From Dactylorhiza incarnata (lineage: Eukaryota > Streptophyta > Magnoliopsida > Asparagales > Orchidaceae), in contig JAWHQI010000263.1 in the NCBI GenBank assembly GCA_033032865.1, positions 3,621,501-3,685,500 on the forward strand: 64,000 nt of DNA, read 5' to 3'. A program made the position numbers and the translations under genes. The notes under the pieces were generated by a model, which ran no database searches, was not told the origin of the DNA, and was given only the letters and a program-made list of their open reading frames with translations. This document shows, piece after piece, positions 21,200 to 31,927 of the stretch. Position 1 is the first letter of the stretch. Every line of letters begins with the position of its first letter.

Positions 21200-22169
21200 G
21201 GATGAAGGTAGCAAATTCAATATTTGAGCAAAATATTATCTCACAAGAGCAATTGAGTGGGCCAACCATTTCTACAACAAGATTATCGGACTAAAGATAT
21301 GAGGTAAGGTCTTTATTTTTCACAGTGTTGACTTGGCTAAAATATGATGTTCATAAAGTTCTGTGTTCTTATGCAGGAAACTGCATTTTTTGATGGTCTA
21401 TTGCATTTTTTGATAGCTTGAAGAACAAGATTATCGGACTAATTCCCTTTTGTGTAAGCAACTTCTGGATAATTATATTCAGGCTGCTGCCATTTCTCCC
21501 TAATGAATGAGTGTCTATTTCTACAACTACTGGATATATTTTTGTATTTTGCTTATGAAATTGTTTGCTGTTTGTGTAAGAAGTAATTGCAATTGTAATT
21601 TTTGGCACTATGTTTTGTTCTGTAAGCAGTAATTGTTGTGATGTTCTATTATGTTCCAATTGCATGAGTTATGTAATCTGTATGGATTGTTGATATTGGC
21701 GCAACAACTACTATGCAGTTCTGTTCCATTTGTATGAGTTAAGTAATTGCAGGGTTGAAATTACAACAGAACCAAGCTCTGGCTTATGGATTGGAATTTG
21801 GAATTTGGAATTTGTATTCCAAACAAGTGATCTTCAGGTGCCGGGTTTTATTATCTGTTGTTGGCTCATGGCTCGAAATGATAAAATTATTTGCAAACTT
21901 TACACCCATCTTCCATCCATACTCTCTTGTCCCAAATTCAAGAGACGATATGTAAAATCTTATGGCCAAACAACAAACTGCATGTGTTAAAAGACTAGCA
22001 CAAAAAAAATTAGTTTCTTTCCACTCCCAAAAAATGATTCTGAGTATCAACATACAGAAAAATTTATTGCCCATCTGATACAAGAACAGGTCAAGGATTC
22101 GAATCCCCACTGCAGAAAATAATGAATATCTAACTGAATATATCCGCCTGATTTAATGTCCCCTGCTTT
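21200..22169 (+). other. MULE 3' exon and untranslated region
   Basis: A short exon after the 21195 acceptor, then T-rich DNA with repeated words (GCAACAACTA, GTAAGCA.TAATTG, TTCTGTTCCATT) and no convincing coding frame up to the right terminal repeat. Confidence 0.45.
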
Positions 22170-22439
22170 ACATGACCAAAATACCCTTCAAAATTCTTTT
22201 TAAAATGAATAGAAAAAACAAGGTAAATAGAAGATGGTGCAAAGTGCCATATTAATGAGTTTGGGGGCTGCAAAGTGCCAAAACGAAATCTTTAGGGTGC
22301 AATGTGCCAAACCCCCCTAATTGAGGGGTGCAAAGTGCCATATAACAAAAATTATTTGAAAAGTTAATAAATCATTTTCAGCATGTTATTCAGCGGGAAC
22401 ATTTTCTCCAAATAAGAACATATTATAAGTTATTGAGAT

Positions 22440-22925
22440 CAAACATTAATTTTATACTGGCTTGAATTAAAAATGTGATATTTAAATTAAATTTATTAAA
22501 ACTCATGTGGCAGTTGACAACTAAGTCTTGCAAGCTAATTTACAAAGAAGTTTGTTGTGAAATGTTAATTTAATCATTCCTTGGCCAAATTATTAGGTAG
22601 CAATTCAATCTCTCTCTATATATTCATACATTCAAATAATAATTTCCATAAAAAGAAAATATAGTTATAGTTCTCAAGATGTAAATTTTAATTTACCTAC
22701 AACTAAATTTTAAACACTGAACGAGTCATTCTCATGTTTGGTGTGTTATATAAATATAATTTGGTTTTTTTTATTGGCCAAATTAGTTGGTAAGACTTCA
22801 ATCTCTCTCTCTCTCTCTCTCTCTTTATATAAAAAGAAAGAATTGTTATAGTTTTAATGCGGCAAACTTAGTTTATATAAAATTATATTTTAAGGTGAGA
22901 AGTCGTTCTCATGCTTTTAATGTTG
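22440..22925. repeat. Dispersed repeat R2, copies B and C
   Basis: 22440-22610 matches 5010-5175. 22610-22745 and 22800-22925 are two diverged tandem copies of the 4755-4870 unit, each starting with (CT)n and ending near CGTTCTCATG. Confidence 0.6.
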
Positions 22926-23410
22926 ATTAATTTCTTTATTATTTATTTATACATTCTATGGTAAGTTATATAAATATAAACAATTATGTGTTACAAGTTT
23001 CGGTATATTATTCCGTGGGAATATTTTCTAGAAATATAAATATTCTAGAAATATAAATACTAATTTTATAGTTCATTTTATGAAATTGTAAATTAATATA
23101 AAGATTTTTTTTAGATTCTTTCTATTTTCACATAGAAAAATTATAATTAATTATTTAGTAAAATTGATTGATTGATACGGATTAATTTTCAATAGCTATT
23201 TAAAGCTTGAGTCCACGGAATTATGTAGTAGTTAGAATTGGGCCTGAGAAAATAATTTATTATTAGGTAGCCTGTTTGGGCTTAAAGTTACAATTTCGCG
23301 ATGGCCCAATTTGGGCCTGCGTTAACAATTACATACAGCGGACTAATAATTGGGCCCACGCGAGTAGAACCATAAGCGAGACCTTCGAGATTGGGGAGAA
23401 GAAGCCGAGT
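22926..23410. other. AT-rich DNA with a promoter-like remnant
   Basis: No gene. 23235-23365 contains TTGGGCCTG, TGGCCCAATTTGGGCCTG and TTGGGCCCAC, words like the site II (TGGGCC) elements of housekeeping plant promoters, followed by a GAGAAGAAG leader-like stretch into which the foldback element inserted. A lost host gene 5' end is possible but unproven. Confidence 0.35.
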
Positions 23411-23418
23411 TAAATTTT

Positions 23419-23847
23419 GGCAATTGTTATTAGCACACCAGTTTTGGCTATTCGCACACCAATTTCTATGAGTTATTACGCGCCTTTTGAAAATACGTCT
23501 TGTACATGCATTTTTAGGAAAAGTGTTCAACACAAAAATTGTAGATCTCGACGAGATCTACAACATTCGTGTTGAACACTTTTTCTAAAAATGCATGTAC
23601 AAGGCTTATTTTCAAAAATTCGTCAAAAATTCGCTATAGATACGATCAGGGCGGCAGTACGCCTTGTGCATGCATTTTTAGAAAAAGTGTTCAACACTAA
23701 AGTTGTAGATCTCGATGAGATCTACAATTTTCGCGTTGAACACTTTTCCTAAAAATGCATGTATAAGACGAATTTTCAAAAGGCGCGTAATAACTCATTG
23801 AAATTGGTGTGCGAATAGCCAAAACTGGTGTGCGAATAACAATTGCC
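23419..23847. mobile_element. Foldback element with nested hairpins (429 bp)
   Basis: Outer arms begin GGCAATTGTTATTAGCACACC and end with the inverse GGTGTGCGAATAACAATTGCC. The arms stay complementary for about 80 bp, through ATTACGCGCCTTTTGAAAAT. Inside are two further ~105-bp hairpins (23502-23605 and 23658-23770), each centred on GTAGATCTCG(A)..GAGATCTAC. An exact 8-bp direct repeat TAAATTTT flanks it (23411-23418 and 23848-23855). Non-coding. The 8-bp duplication favours hAT-like mobilisation. Confidence 0.85.
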
Positions 23848-23983
23848 TAAATTTTTCTCCAATCTTTTTTATTTGTTCGCCCCTCGTGCTCGTGTGTGTC
23901 TATATATATATATATATATTCAATTAATGGTTTTAATTCAATTACTGGCTTTAATATTTCTCCAATCTTTTTTAAACCATCAA

Positions 23984-24603
23984 ATAAATATGTTGATTTT
24001 AGGAGCATTTCAAATTTATTATGTTATTTTTTTGCTCTAGAACGTAGCATTTAATGATTAAAAACTTGATTATTTGTGTTCACTTTTGCATTATCATTAT
24101 TGATTTATAAGTATTGTAATGCTCTTGCTAATTAGTTTTAAGTTTAAATTTATTGTGTTGTTGCACTCACGTAGGACCGGAGCTCATGCCGTTGGATTGA
24201 CATAGGGTCGGAGTCCCGTGTCGTTGCATATCAACGTTGATACTGACTTTTTTTTTCTTTGATGCAGTTTTGGGAACAGTGCTCCTTTTTTTTCTCGTTG
24301 GTTGAAATGGGCTTGTTTTCCCTGCCTATTATTTTCCACGTTATCTAGTTGCCCTTATTTCCTATTGGTATTTTATGTCCATCCAAATTCACATTTTTTT
24401 CATCCACCGTTATTCTAAGGGTCCGTTTGTTTGGAAGGAATTGACTTTCTTGAATTGATAATTGAGATTTGAAATTCAATTATAGCTTTCAGCAGACCAA
24501 TTTACGCGAACATTGACTTTATATGAAAACTCATGGATTTGACTTTGAACTAAAAAAAATCAAATCGTCAATTCTCACATCCGCCTATAAATTTTCCACA
24601 TAT
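23984..24603 (+). repeat. Dispersed repeat R1, copy 2
   Basis: Collinear with 1493-2112 over about 620 bp. It ends at ...CCACATATCGAG, exactly where the truncated gypsy LTR begins. Confidence 0.75.
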
Positions 24604-25449
24604 CGAGCTTATTCCCAGAAGAGGGACGAGTGGGGAGGCAGCCGGCCTCCCACTCGCCTAGCTCCAGAGGGGGGCGAGAGGGGTGGGAGGCCAACCCCCT
24701 CTCGCCGAGCCCCAAGAGAGGGGGGCGAGAGGGGTGGGCGGCCAGCCCCCTCTCGCCGAGCCCCGAGAGAGGTGGGCGAGAGGGGTGGGAGGCCAGCCCC
24801 CTCTCGCCGAGCCCCAAGAGAGGGGGGTCGAGAGGGGTGGGCGGCCAGCCCCCTATCGCCGAGCCCCAAGAGAGGGGGCGAGAGGGGTGGGCGGCCAGCC
24901 CCCTCTCGCCGAGCCCCAAGAGAGGGGGGTGAGAGGGGTGGGCGGCCAACCCCCTCTCGCCGAGCCCCAAGAGAGGAGGGCGAGAGGGTGGGCTGCCAGC
25001 CCCCTCCCGCCCGGCCCCAGGAAGAGGAGACGATCTGCGTTTAGCGTCTCGGAATGACGGGATTTGGCTGTTGGCAGGCCAAACTTGGGGTCATTTTTGC
25101 AATCTCGTAGGCCAGAATATGGCTATTAGAAGACCAAGTTTGGAAAACTATAAATAGGACCAAGGGGACACCTTTTGGTAGAGGACTTCTTTTTTGGCTA
25201 CTCTCTCCCCAAGTTTCTTTGGTGGGTGAAGAGAGCCTCCAAAGGTACCCAAGCTTAGCATTGGCTTGGGAGGGGAAGCGCTCTAAGATCTTTCGGGTGT
25301 GTGGTGGGACCTCTTCGCTGAGCCCTTGGTCTTGTTCCTAGTTTCCATAAGTCTTCGGCCTAGCGCTCTCCCTTGAGAGAAGTAGGTGTGAGGTCACCCC
25401 TCTTTTGGGGACCCCGAACTCCACAAGAGACCAAGTCTAGGTTTCAACA
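24604..25449 (+). repeat. 5'-truncated left LTR with ~60-bp tandem repeats
   Basis: Positions 24640-25010 contain about six copies of a 58-61 bp unit (GGGCGAGAGGGGTGGGCGGCC AGCCCCCTCTCGCCGAGCCCCAAGAGAGG). The unit has few stops in any frame, hence overlapping Gly/Arg/Pro-rich frames that are not genes. TATAAATAGG at about 25150 is the TATA box. Compared with the right LTR, about 116 bp at the 5' end are missing. Confidence 0.82.
25150..25159 (+). promoter_or_regulatory. TATA box of the gypsy LTR
   Basis: CTATAAATAGG precedes ACCAAG; the right LTR has the same at about 32490. Position mid-LTR fits a U3 promoter. Confidence 0.55.
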
Positions 25450-25472
25450 TTTTGGTGCGGTGAGCGTGGAGA

Positions 25473-26929
25473 GTGACCAACACAGAAAATCTCAAAATGA
25501 GCTCTATGGCTGGAGGTGGAGGAGATGGATCCGACCCAGGCCACTCGGAGTCGCCGATGGCTGTGGTGACGATGGAAATGTTTGAAGATTTCAAGCGGGA
25601 GGTCCCGCAGACCTTGCAACTAGCTTTTGCCGCGAGAGGTGAAGGCGAGAGAGAAGCCGGTCCGGAGGTCCCGACCAAGCGGATGGGCGAGAGCATTCCC
25701 GGCCAGCAATCCGTGAAGAAGATGCCAGCGAGGGCTAGTGGGGAGGCATCCGGCCCCCACTCGCCTGGTTTCCAAAGGGGGGGGGGGGGGGGGCGAGTGG
25801 GGAGGCGGTCTGCTCCCACTCGCCCAATCCCAAAGAGGGGCGAGCGGGGAGGCATTCGACCCCCACTCGCCCTGCCCCAAAGGGCGCCGAGCATAGGCGA
25901 TTTGGCGAGACCTCCCAGGGCGGCAGCTGTTCGGTAGTCCGGCAAGTGCAGAGGTCAGCGAGCCGACTCCGCGAGAGCAACCCACTTGCCGAGCCGGGGG
26001 GGAGTCCATTTTGTGAGTTGATCCTCTCGGCCCTGGTTCCAGAGGGGTTCACGGGGACGGAGATGTCTTACTACTCTGGCAAGGATGACCCCGTCCTGCA
26101 CCTGTAGTGATTCGAGGACATAGTCTCTGTCAAGCATATGACAAACGCCTTCCAGTGCCGGCTCTTTGCCACCACTCTGAAGGAGAAAGCAAGGGACTGG
26201 TTCCACCAGCTCCCCGTGGGCTCTATCTGAGCCTTCGAGGACCTGCGCCGAGGTTTCCTACTGCGCTTCTTGACGTCAAAGAAGAGGAAGAAGGATGTCG
26301 AGACACTCTTTAAGATCAAGCAAGAGCCAAGGGAGTCGCTGGCTCGTTACGTGGACAGGTTTCAGGAAGAGGTCTTGCAAGTTCAGGAGGTGCTAGGGTT
26401 CACCCTCCAGCTCGCCTTCATAGTGGGGCTGTGGGAGGGGTTCTTCAAGATGAGCTTGAAGCGGAAGACTCCCCTATACTTCGAGGAATTGATGGAAAGG
26501 GTGGCGGAAGAAATTGAGGGAGAAGAGGCCAACCCGGAGTTCGCAAAAATGTTGGCCAAGCTGAGTGAGCCGGAGGCAAGGCACCATGGAGGGAGTACGG
26601 AAGGTCCCGATGGAAAGTTTGACCAAGGAGAAAGCAGTTTCCAAGGGGAGAGACCCGACCACCCGAGGTGGAGGCAGGGACCGAGGGCACCCCCTCCACC
26701 ACCTCAACAAACCATGACAAGTGGCGGGGGAAGAAGGAGGAGAGCCAGGAAAGCAGAAAGAAGAGTAAGAGGAGGGGATAGGGTGGCGTTACCCTACTGT
26801 GACTTCCACGAGGAGGAAGGTCACGCGACGTCAACCTGCCCCGAGTTCTTGGAAGTAAGGGAGGTAAGGGGTCCGATGCAGCAACAACAGCAACCGGAGA
26901 GGACCGAGGAGCACCATGCCTGGGAGTAG
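25473..26929 (+). pseudogene. Gypsy gag polyprotein, degenerate
   Basis: The first part (25473-25937) starts near MSSMAGGGGDGSDPGH and contains a poly-G run (25779-25796) plus LTR-like repeats, then shifts frame. The Retrotrans_gag domain lies in the other frame from about 26020: SYYSGKDDPVLHL, then TAG TGA at 26107-26112, FEDIVSVKHMTNAFQCRLFA, KARDWFHQLPVGSI, a TGA near 26228, AFEDLRRGFLLRF, KIKQEPRESLARYVDRFQEE. The C-terminus carries YCDFHEEEGHATSTC, a CxxHx4Hx4C-type variant knuckle, and ends at 26929. Gag would form the particle that packages element RNA. One frameshift and at least three stops make it inactive. No pol follows. Confidence 0.85.
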
Positions 26930-27514
26930 GAGATCAAGTTCTGGTTTCCATACTTAGTTTTTTCTACCCTTAAGTCTATGTATTGTGATATTTCGTTTCC
27001 AAACTTAGTTTTTTCTTGCGTGTAATATAATAGCTAATATAATGAAAGTTTTTCAAAGTACTTAGCCCCGATGCTGGCCCGCTGTCAGGATCCCACCAAG
27101 CTGGCAAGGCCGGAGACCGCTCGGTGGCCGAATGTTCTCATAGTACTTAGCCCCGGCGCTGGCCTGCTGACCAGGCTCCCACCAAGCTGGCAGGGCCGGG
27201 AACCGCTCGGTGGCCGGAAGTTTTCAAGGTACTTAGCCCCGATACTGGCCCGCTGACCAGGCTCCCACCAATCTGGAAGGTTCAGAGCCCGCTAGGTGGC
27301 CGGAAGTTTTCAAAGTACTTAGCCTCGATGCTGGCCCGTTGACTAGGCTCCCACCAAGCTGGCAGGGCCGGAGACCGCTCGGTGGCCGGAAGTTTTTAAA
27401 GTACTTAGCCCCGATGCTGTCCCGCTGACCAGACTCCCACAAAGCTGGCAGGGCCTGGATCCGCTCGGTGGCCAGAGGTTTTCAAAGTACTTAGCCTCGA
27501 TGCCGGCCCGCTGA

Positions 27515-28561
27515 TGTTGGAGTTTTTGAGGTGATCTCAAAGCAATCAATAGTTAGTCTTACTGCCAACGCAATATGAGCCAATAGGGTCGCACATAAAA
27601 GCGTTTGGAGAAATGATTGTGTTGGTCTTACTCATATTGGATATGAGTGAAGGACCAATCCTGTGACTGCTTGGAATCAAGTTGAGAATGTTTCAAAAGG
27701 GAAGTCGTTTAAAGTGTTTAAACGAACGGATTTACACTAGATAATTCGGCTAAAGGCATTAACCAAATTCGGCTAAAGGGTTTAGACGAATTCGGCTAAT
27801 GACATTAACCGAATTCGGCTAAAGTGTTTAGACGAATTCGGCTAATGGCAAATTCGGCTAAAGGGTTTCGCCGAATTTATATAGCCGATTTTATATATAG
27901 TCGAATTCGTTGAAATGGTTTCGTCGAATTCGGTTATAGTGATTAGCCGAATTCGGTTAATTTGATTAGTCGAATTCGGCGAATGTAAATCTGGACAGAA
28001 ATTCTGTTTTTTCCCTATGGTCTGCGGATAGCCAATTTTATGCCTTGCGTATAAAAGGAACGTGATTAGGGCTTCGAGGGATATGGTTTTAGATCGAGCC
28101 CTTTTGCGAAGAGAAAAGACGGAAGTGTTCCGATCGTTCTCGTTCTCGTTCCGTCCGCCGATCGTTCTTCCACCGCCGCTGGTCGCCGCTGGTCGCCGCC
28201 GTCAGTCGCCGCTTCCCCTGGATCGGATCTAGCAGTCCGTGGGGACGTTGAGAGCATCCTTCTCCGACCTAGTTCTTGTACTACAAGAAGCTAGGGTTCT
28301 CCTTTGCTTGTGTGGACTTCTGTAGAGGGATCGATCTATTTCGATCCTTGAAGAACTCAAAGGCAGATTTCGGATTTCTCTTTGGAGCATCTTGGTTGAA
28401 TTTTGACTCAATCCCGCGAAGGTATATTGTATTTGCTTTCTTATTCTCTTGAATCATGAAAACCGCAAGATCCGTTGATCTTTCTTTTGGGTTGTTCTTG
28501 TTCATTTCCGCTGCGCATATTTGATATGTCATCCCTTTCGAGGGGTATAGAAAACCCAACA
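27515..28561 (+). mobile_element. Solo LTR inserted in the 86-bp array
   Basis: TGTTGGAG...AACCCAACA, 1047 bp, with an exact target duplication GCTGA (27510-27514 and 28562-28566) inside a repeat unit. A U3 cluster at 27720-27985 repeats CGAATTCGGCTAA(A/T)G with palindromic AATTCGGC/GCCGAATT. GTATAAAAGG at about 28050 is the TATA box, followed by a leader. No internal region, so it arose by LTR-LTR recombination. Family not identified, copia-like by its ends. Confidence 0.92.
28050..28057 (+). promoter_or_regulatory. TATA box of the solo LTR
   Basis: TATAAAAG about 535 bp into the LTR, followed by GAACGTGATTAGGG, a plausible U3/R junction. Confidence 0.5.
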
Positions 28562-30875
28562 GCTGACCAGGCTCCCACCAAGCTGGCAGGGCCGGAAACC
28601 GCTCGATGGCCGAAAGTTTTCAAGGTACTTAGCCCCGATGCTGACCCGCTGACCAGGCTCCCACCAAGCTGGCAGGGCCGGAGACCGCTCGGTGGCTAGA
28701 AGTTTTCAAAGTACTTAGCCCCGATGCTCGTCCGCTGACCAGGCTCCCACCAAGCTGGCAGGGACGGAGACCGCTCGGTGGACGAAAGTTCCCAAAGTAC
28801 TTAGCCCCGATGTTGTCCTGCTGACCAGGCTCCCACTAAGCTGGCAGGGCCGGGAACTGCTCGGTGGCCGGAGGTTTTCAAAGTACTTAGCCCCGATGCT
28901 GGCCCGCTAACCAGGCTCCCACCAAGCTGGCAGGGCCGGGAACCGCATGGTGGCCGGAAGTTTTCAAGGTACTTAGCCCTAATGCTGACCTGCTGACTAG
29001 GATCACACCAAGCTGGCAGGGCCGGGAACCTCTCAGTGGCCGGAAGTTCTCAAAGTACTTAGCCCCGATGCTGGCCCGCTGACCAAGCTCCCACCAAGCT
29101 GGCAGGGCCGGGAACAACTCGGTGGCCGGAAGTTTTCAATGTACTTAGCCCCGATGCTGGACCGCTGACCAGGCTCCCGCCAAGCTGGCAGGGCCGGAGA
29201 CCGCTCGGTGGCTGGAAGTTTTCAAAGTATTTAGCCCTGATGCTCCCCCGCTGACCAGGCTCCCACCAAGCTGGTAGGGCCGGAGACCGATCGGTGGCCG
29301 GAAGTTCTCAAAGTATTTAGCCCCGATGCTGTCCTGTTGACCAGGCTCCCACCAAGCTGGCAGGGCCGGGAACTGCTCGGTGGTCGGAGGTTTTCAAAGT
29401 ACTTAGCCCGATACTGGCCCGCTGACCAGGCTCCCACCGAGCTGGCAGGGCCGGGAATCGCTAGGTGGCCGTAAGTTTTCATGGTACTTAGCCCCGATGC
29501 TGGCCCACTGACCAGGCTCCCACCAAGCTGGCAGGGCCGGAGACAGCTCGGTGGCCGGAAGTTTTCAAAGTACTTAAGGTAACGACCCAAAAGGGTGAAA
29601 TGACGCAAATGAATACTACAACGCAATTTAAGTTCTTTCTTCCCTATTTAATTGTTATACATCCCCTATGATGACCCGATGCTGACCCGTTGACCAGGCT
29701 CCCACCAAGCTGGCAGGGCCGGAGACCACTCGGTGGCCAGAAGTTCTCAAAGTACTTAGCCCCGATGCTGGCCCACTGACGAGACTCCCACAAAGATGGC
29801 AGAGCCGGGATCCGCTCGGTGGCCGAAGGTTTTCAAAGTACTTAGCCCCGATGCTGGCCCGCTGACTAGGCTCCCACCAAGCTGGCAGGGCCGGGAACCG
29901 CTCGGTGGCCGGAAGTTTTCAAGGTACTTAGCCCCGATGCTGGTCCGCTGACCAGGCTCCCGCCATGCTAGCAGGGCCGAATTTCGCTCGGTGGATAGAA
30001 GTTTTCAAAGTACTTCGCCCCGATGCTGGCCCGCTGACCAGACTCCCACCAAGCTGGCAGGGTCGGAGACCGCTCGGTGGCCGGAAGTACTCAAAGTACT
30101 TAGCCCCGATGCTAGCACACTGACCAGGCTCCCACCAAGCTGGAAGGGCTGGGAACTACTCGGTGGCCGGAGGTTTTCAAAGTACTTAGCCCCGATGCTG
30201 ACCCGCTAACCAGGCTCCCACCAAACTGGCAGGGCCGGGAACCGCACGGCGGCCGAAAGTTTTCAAGGTACTTAGCCCTGATGCTGGCCCGCTGACTAGG
30301 CTCCCACCAAGCTGGCAGGGCCGGGAACCGCTCGGTGGCCGGAAGTTCTCAAAGTACTTAGCCCCGACGTTGGCCCGCTGACCGGGCTCCCACCAAGCTG
30401 GTAGGGCTGGGAACCACTCGATGGCCGGAAGTTTTCAAGGTACTTAGCCCCGATGCTGGCCCGCTGACCAGACTCCCACCAAGCTGGCAGGGCCGGAGAC
30501 CGCTCGGTGGCTAGAAGTTTTCAAAGTACTTAGCCCCGATGCTCGCCCGCTGACCAGGCTCCCACCAAGCTGGCAGGGCCGGAGACCGCTCGGTGGACGA
30601 AAGTTCCCAAAGTACTTAGCCCCGATGTTGTCCTGCTGACCAGGCTCCCACTAAGTTGGCAGGGTCGGGAACCGCTCGGTGGCCGGAGGTTTTCAATGTA
30701 CTTAGCCCCGATACTGGCCCGCCGATAAGGCTCCCACCAAGCTGGCAGGGCTGGGAACCGCTCGGTGGCCGGAAGTTTTCAAGGTACTTAGCCCCGATGC
30801 TGACCCGCTGACCAGACTCTCACCAAGATGGCAGGGCCGGAGACTGCTCGGTGGCCAGAAGTTTTTAAGGTACTT

Positions 30876-31830
30876 AGCCCCGGGATGGTCCCGCTGACCG
30901 GGCTCTCACTAGCCGGCAGGGCAGGATGACCTCTCAGGGAGGCTAAGTAGTTTTTCCCCCGAGATGGCTCCGCTAGCCGGGCTCTCATTAGCCGGCAGGG
31001 CAGGATGACCTCTCGGGGAGACTGAGTAGTTTTTCCCCCGAGATGGCCCCGCTAGCCGGGCTCCCACTAGCCTACAGGGAAGGATGACCTCTCGGGGAGG
31101 CTAAATAGTTTTTCCCCCGAGATGGCTCCGCTAGCCGGGCTCTCACTAGCCGGCAGGGCAGGATGGCCTTTCGAGGAGGCTAAGTAGTTTTCCCCCGAGA
31201 TGGCTCCGCTAGCCGGGCTCTCACTAGCCGGCAGGGCAGGATGGCCTCTCGGGGAGGCTGAGTAGTTTTTCCCCCGAGATGGCTCCGCTAGCCAGGCTCC
31301 TACTAGCCGGCAGTGTAGGATGGCCTCTCGGGGAGGCTAAGTAGTTTTTCCACCGAGATGCCTCCGCTAGCCGGGCTCCCACTAGCCGGCAGGGCAGGAT
31401 GGCCTCTCGGGGAGGCTAAGTAGTTTTCCCACGAGATGGCTCCGCTAGCTGGGCTCTCACTAGCTGGCAGGGCAGGATGGCCTCTCAGGGAGGCTAAGTG
31501 ATTTTCCCCTGAGATAGCTCCGCTAGCCAGACTCTCATTAGCCGGTAGGGATGATCTCTCAGGAAGGCTAAGTAGTTATTCCCCCGAGATGGCTCTGCTA
31601 GCCGTGCTCCCACTACTCGGCAGGGCAGGATGGCCTCCCGGGGAGGCTAAGTAGTTTTTCCCCGGAGATGGCTCCGCTAGCCGGGCTCCCACTCCCCGGC
31701 AGGGCAGGATGGCCTCCCGGGGAGGCTAAGTAGATTTTCTCCCGAGATGGCTTCGCTAGCCGGGCTCTCACTAGCCGGCAGGGCATGATTGGCCTCTCTA
31801 GGAGGCCTAAGTAAATTTTTCCCGGGATGA
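30876..31830 (+). repeat. 78-bp tandem array, about 12 units
   Basis: Unit: CCCCGAGATGGCTCCGCTAG / CCGGGCTCTCACTAGCCGGC / AGGGCAGGATGGCCTCTCGG / GGAGGCTAAGTAGTTTTT (78 bp). It shares GCT(A/G)(G/A)CC(G/A)GGCTC.CAC...GGCAGGGC with the 86-bp unit and follows it directly, with a hybrid unit at about 30875-30950. Ends shortly before the presumed purine tract. Confidence 0.93.
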
Positions 31831-31927
31831 GGTGGAGTGTTCTCAACTTCACTCCGCGCCACTCGCCGAATATGCAGGGTTGGACTTTTGTTTCCGAGCG
31901 TGTGATCCGCTCGAAAAGAGCGGGGAT

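Larger units (their letters stand above)
6416..22341 (+). mobile_element. MULE (Mutator-like) DNA transposon with nested insertions
   Basis: The left end at 6416-6590 reads TTGGCACTATGCACCCCTC... and the right end at 22170-22341 is its inverse (GAGGGGTGCAAAGTGCC), giving terminal inverted repeats of roughly 170 bp with shared blocks such as CTAAAGATTT and CCCAAACTCATTA. Between them lies a transposase gene in plus orientation, broken by the 8316-19552 retrotransposon. Without that insertion the element would be about 4.7 kb. A target duplication could not be fixed because the left flank is a microsatellite. Confidence 0.8.
27054..30875 (+). repeat. 86-bp tandem array, about 32 units
   Basis: Unit: AAGTACTTAGCCCCGATGCT / GGCCCGCTGACCAGGCTCCC / ACCAAGCTGGCAGGGCCGGA / GACCGCTCGGTGGCCGGAAG / TTTTCA (86 bp). 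Copies differ by a few substitutions. The array is interrupted by a solo LTR (27515-28561) and by about 90 bp of unrelated sequence at 29577-29665. It starts 120 bp after the gag stop. Several short frames on both strands are translations of the unit. Confidence 0.95.

Noticed and set aside
24523..25057. Gly/Arg/Pro-rich proteins on both strands
   Set aside because: Products of the ~60-bp LTR tandem repeat, recurring in the right LTR at 32019-32496.
27054..31830. CRISPR-like periodic array
   Set aside because: No unique spacers between identical repeats; the whole 86- or 78-bp unit is repeated head to tail, and the setting is a plant retrotransposon.
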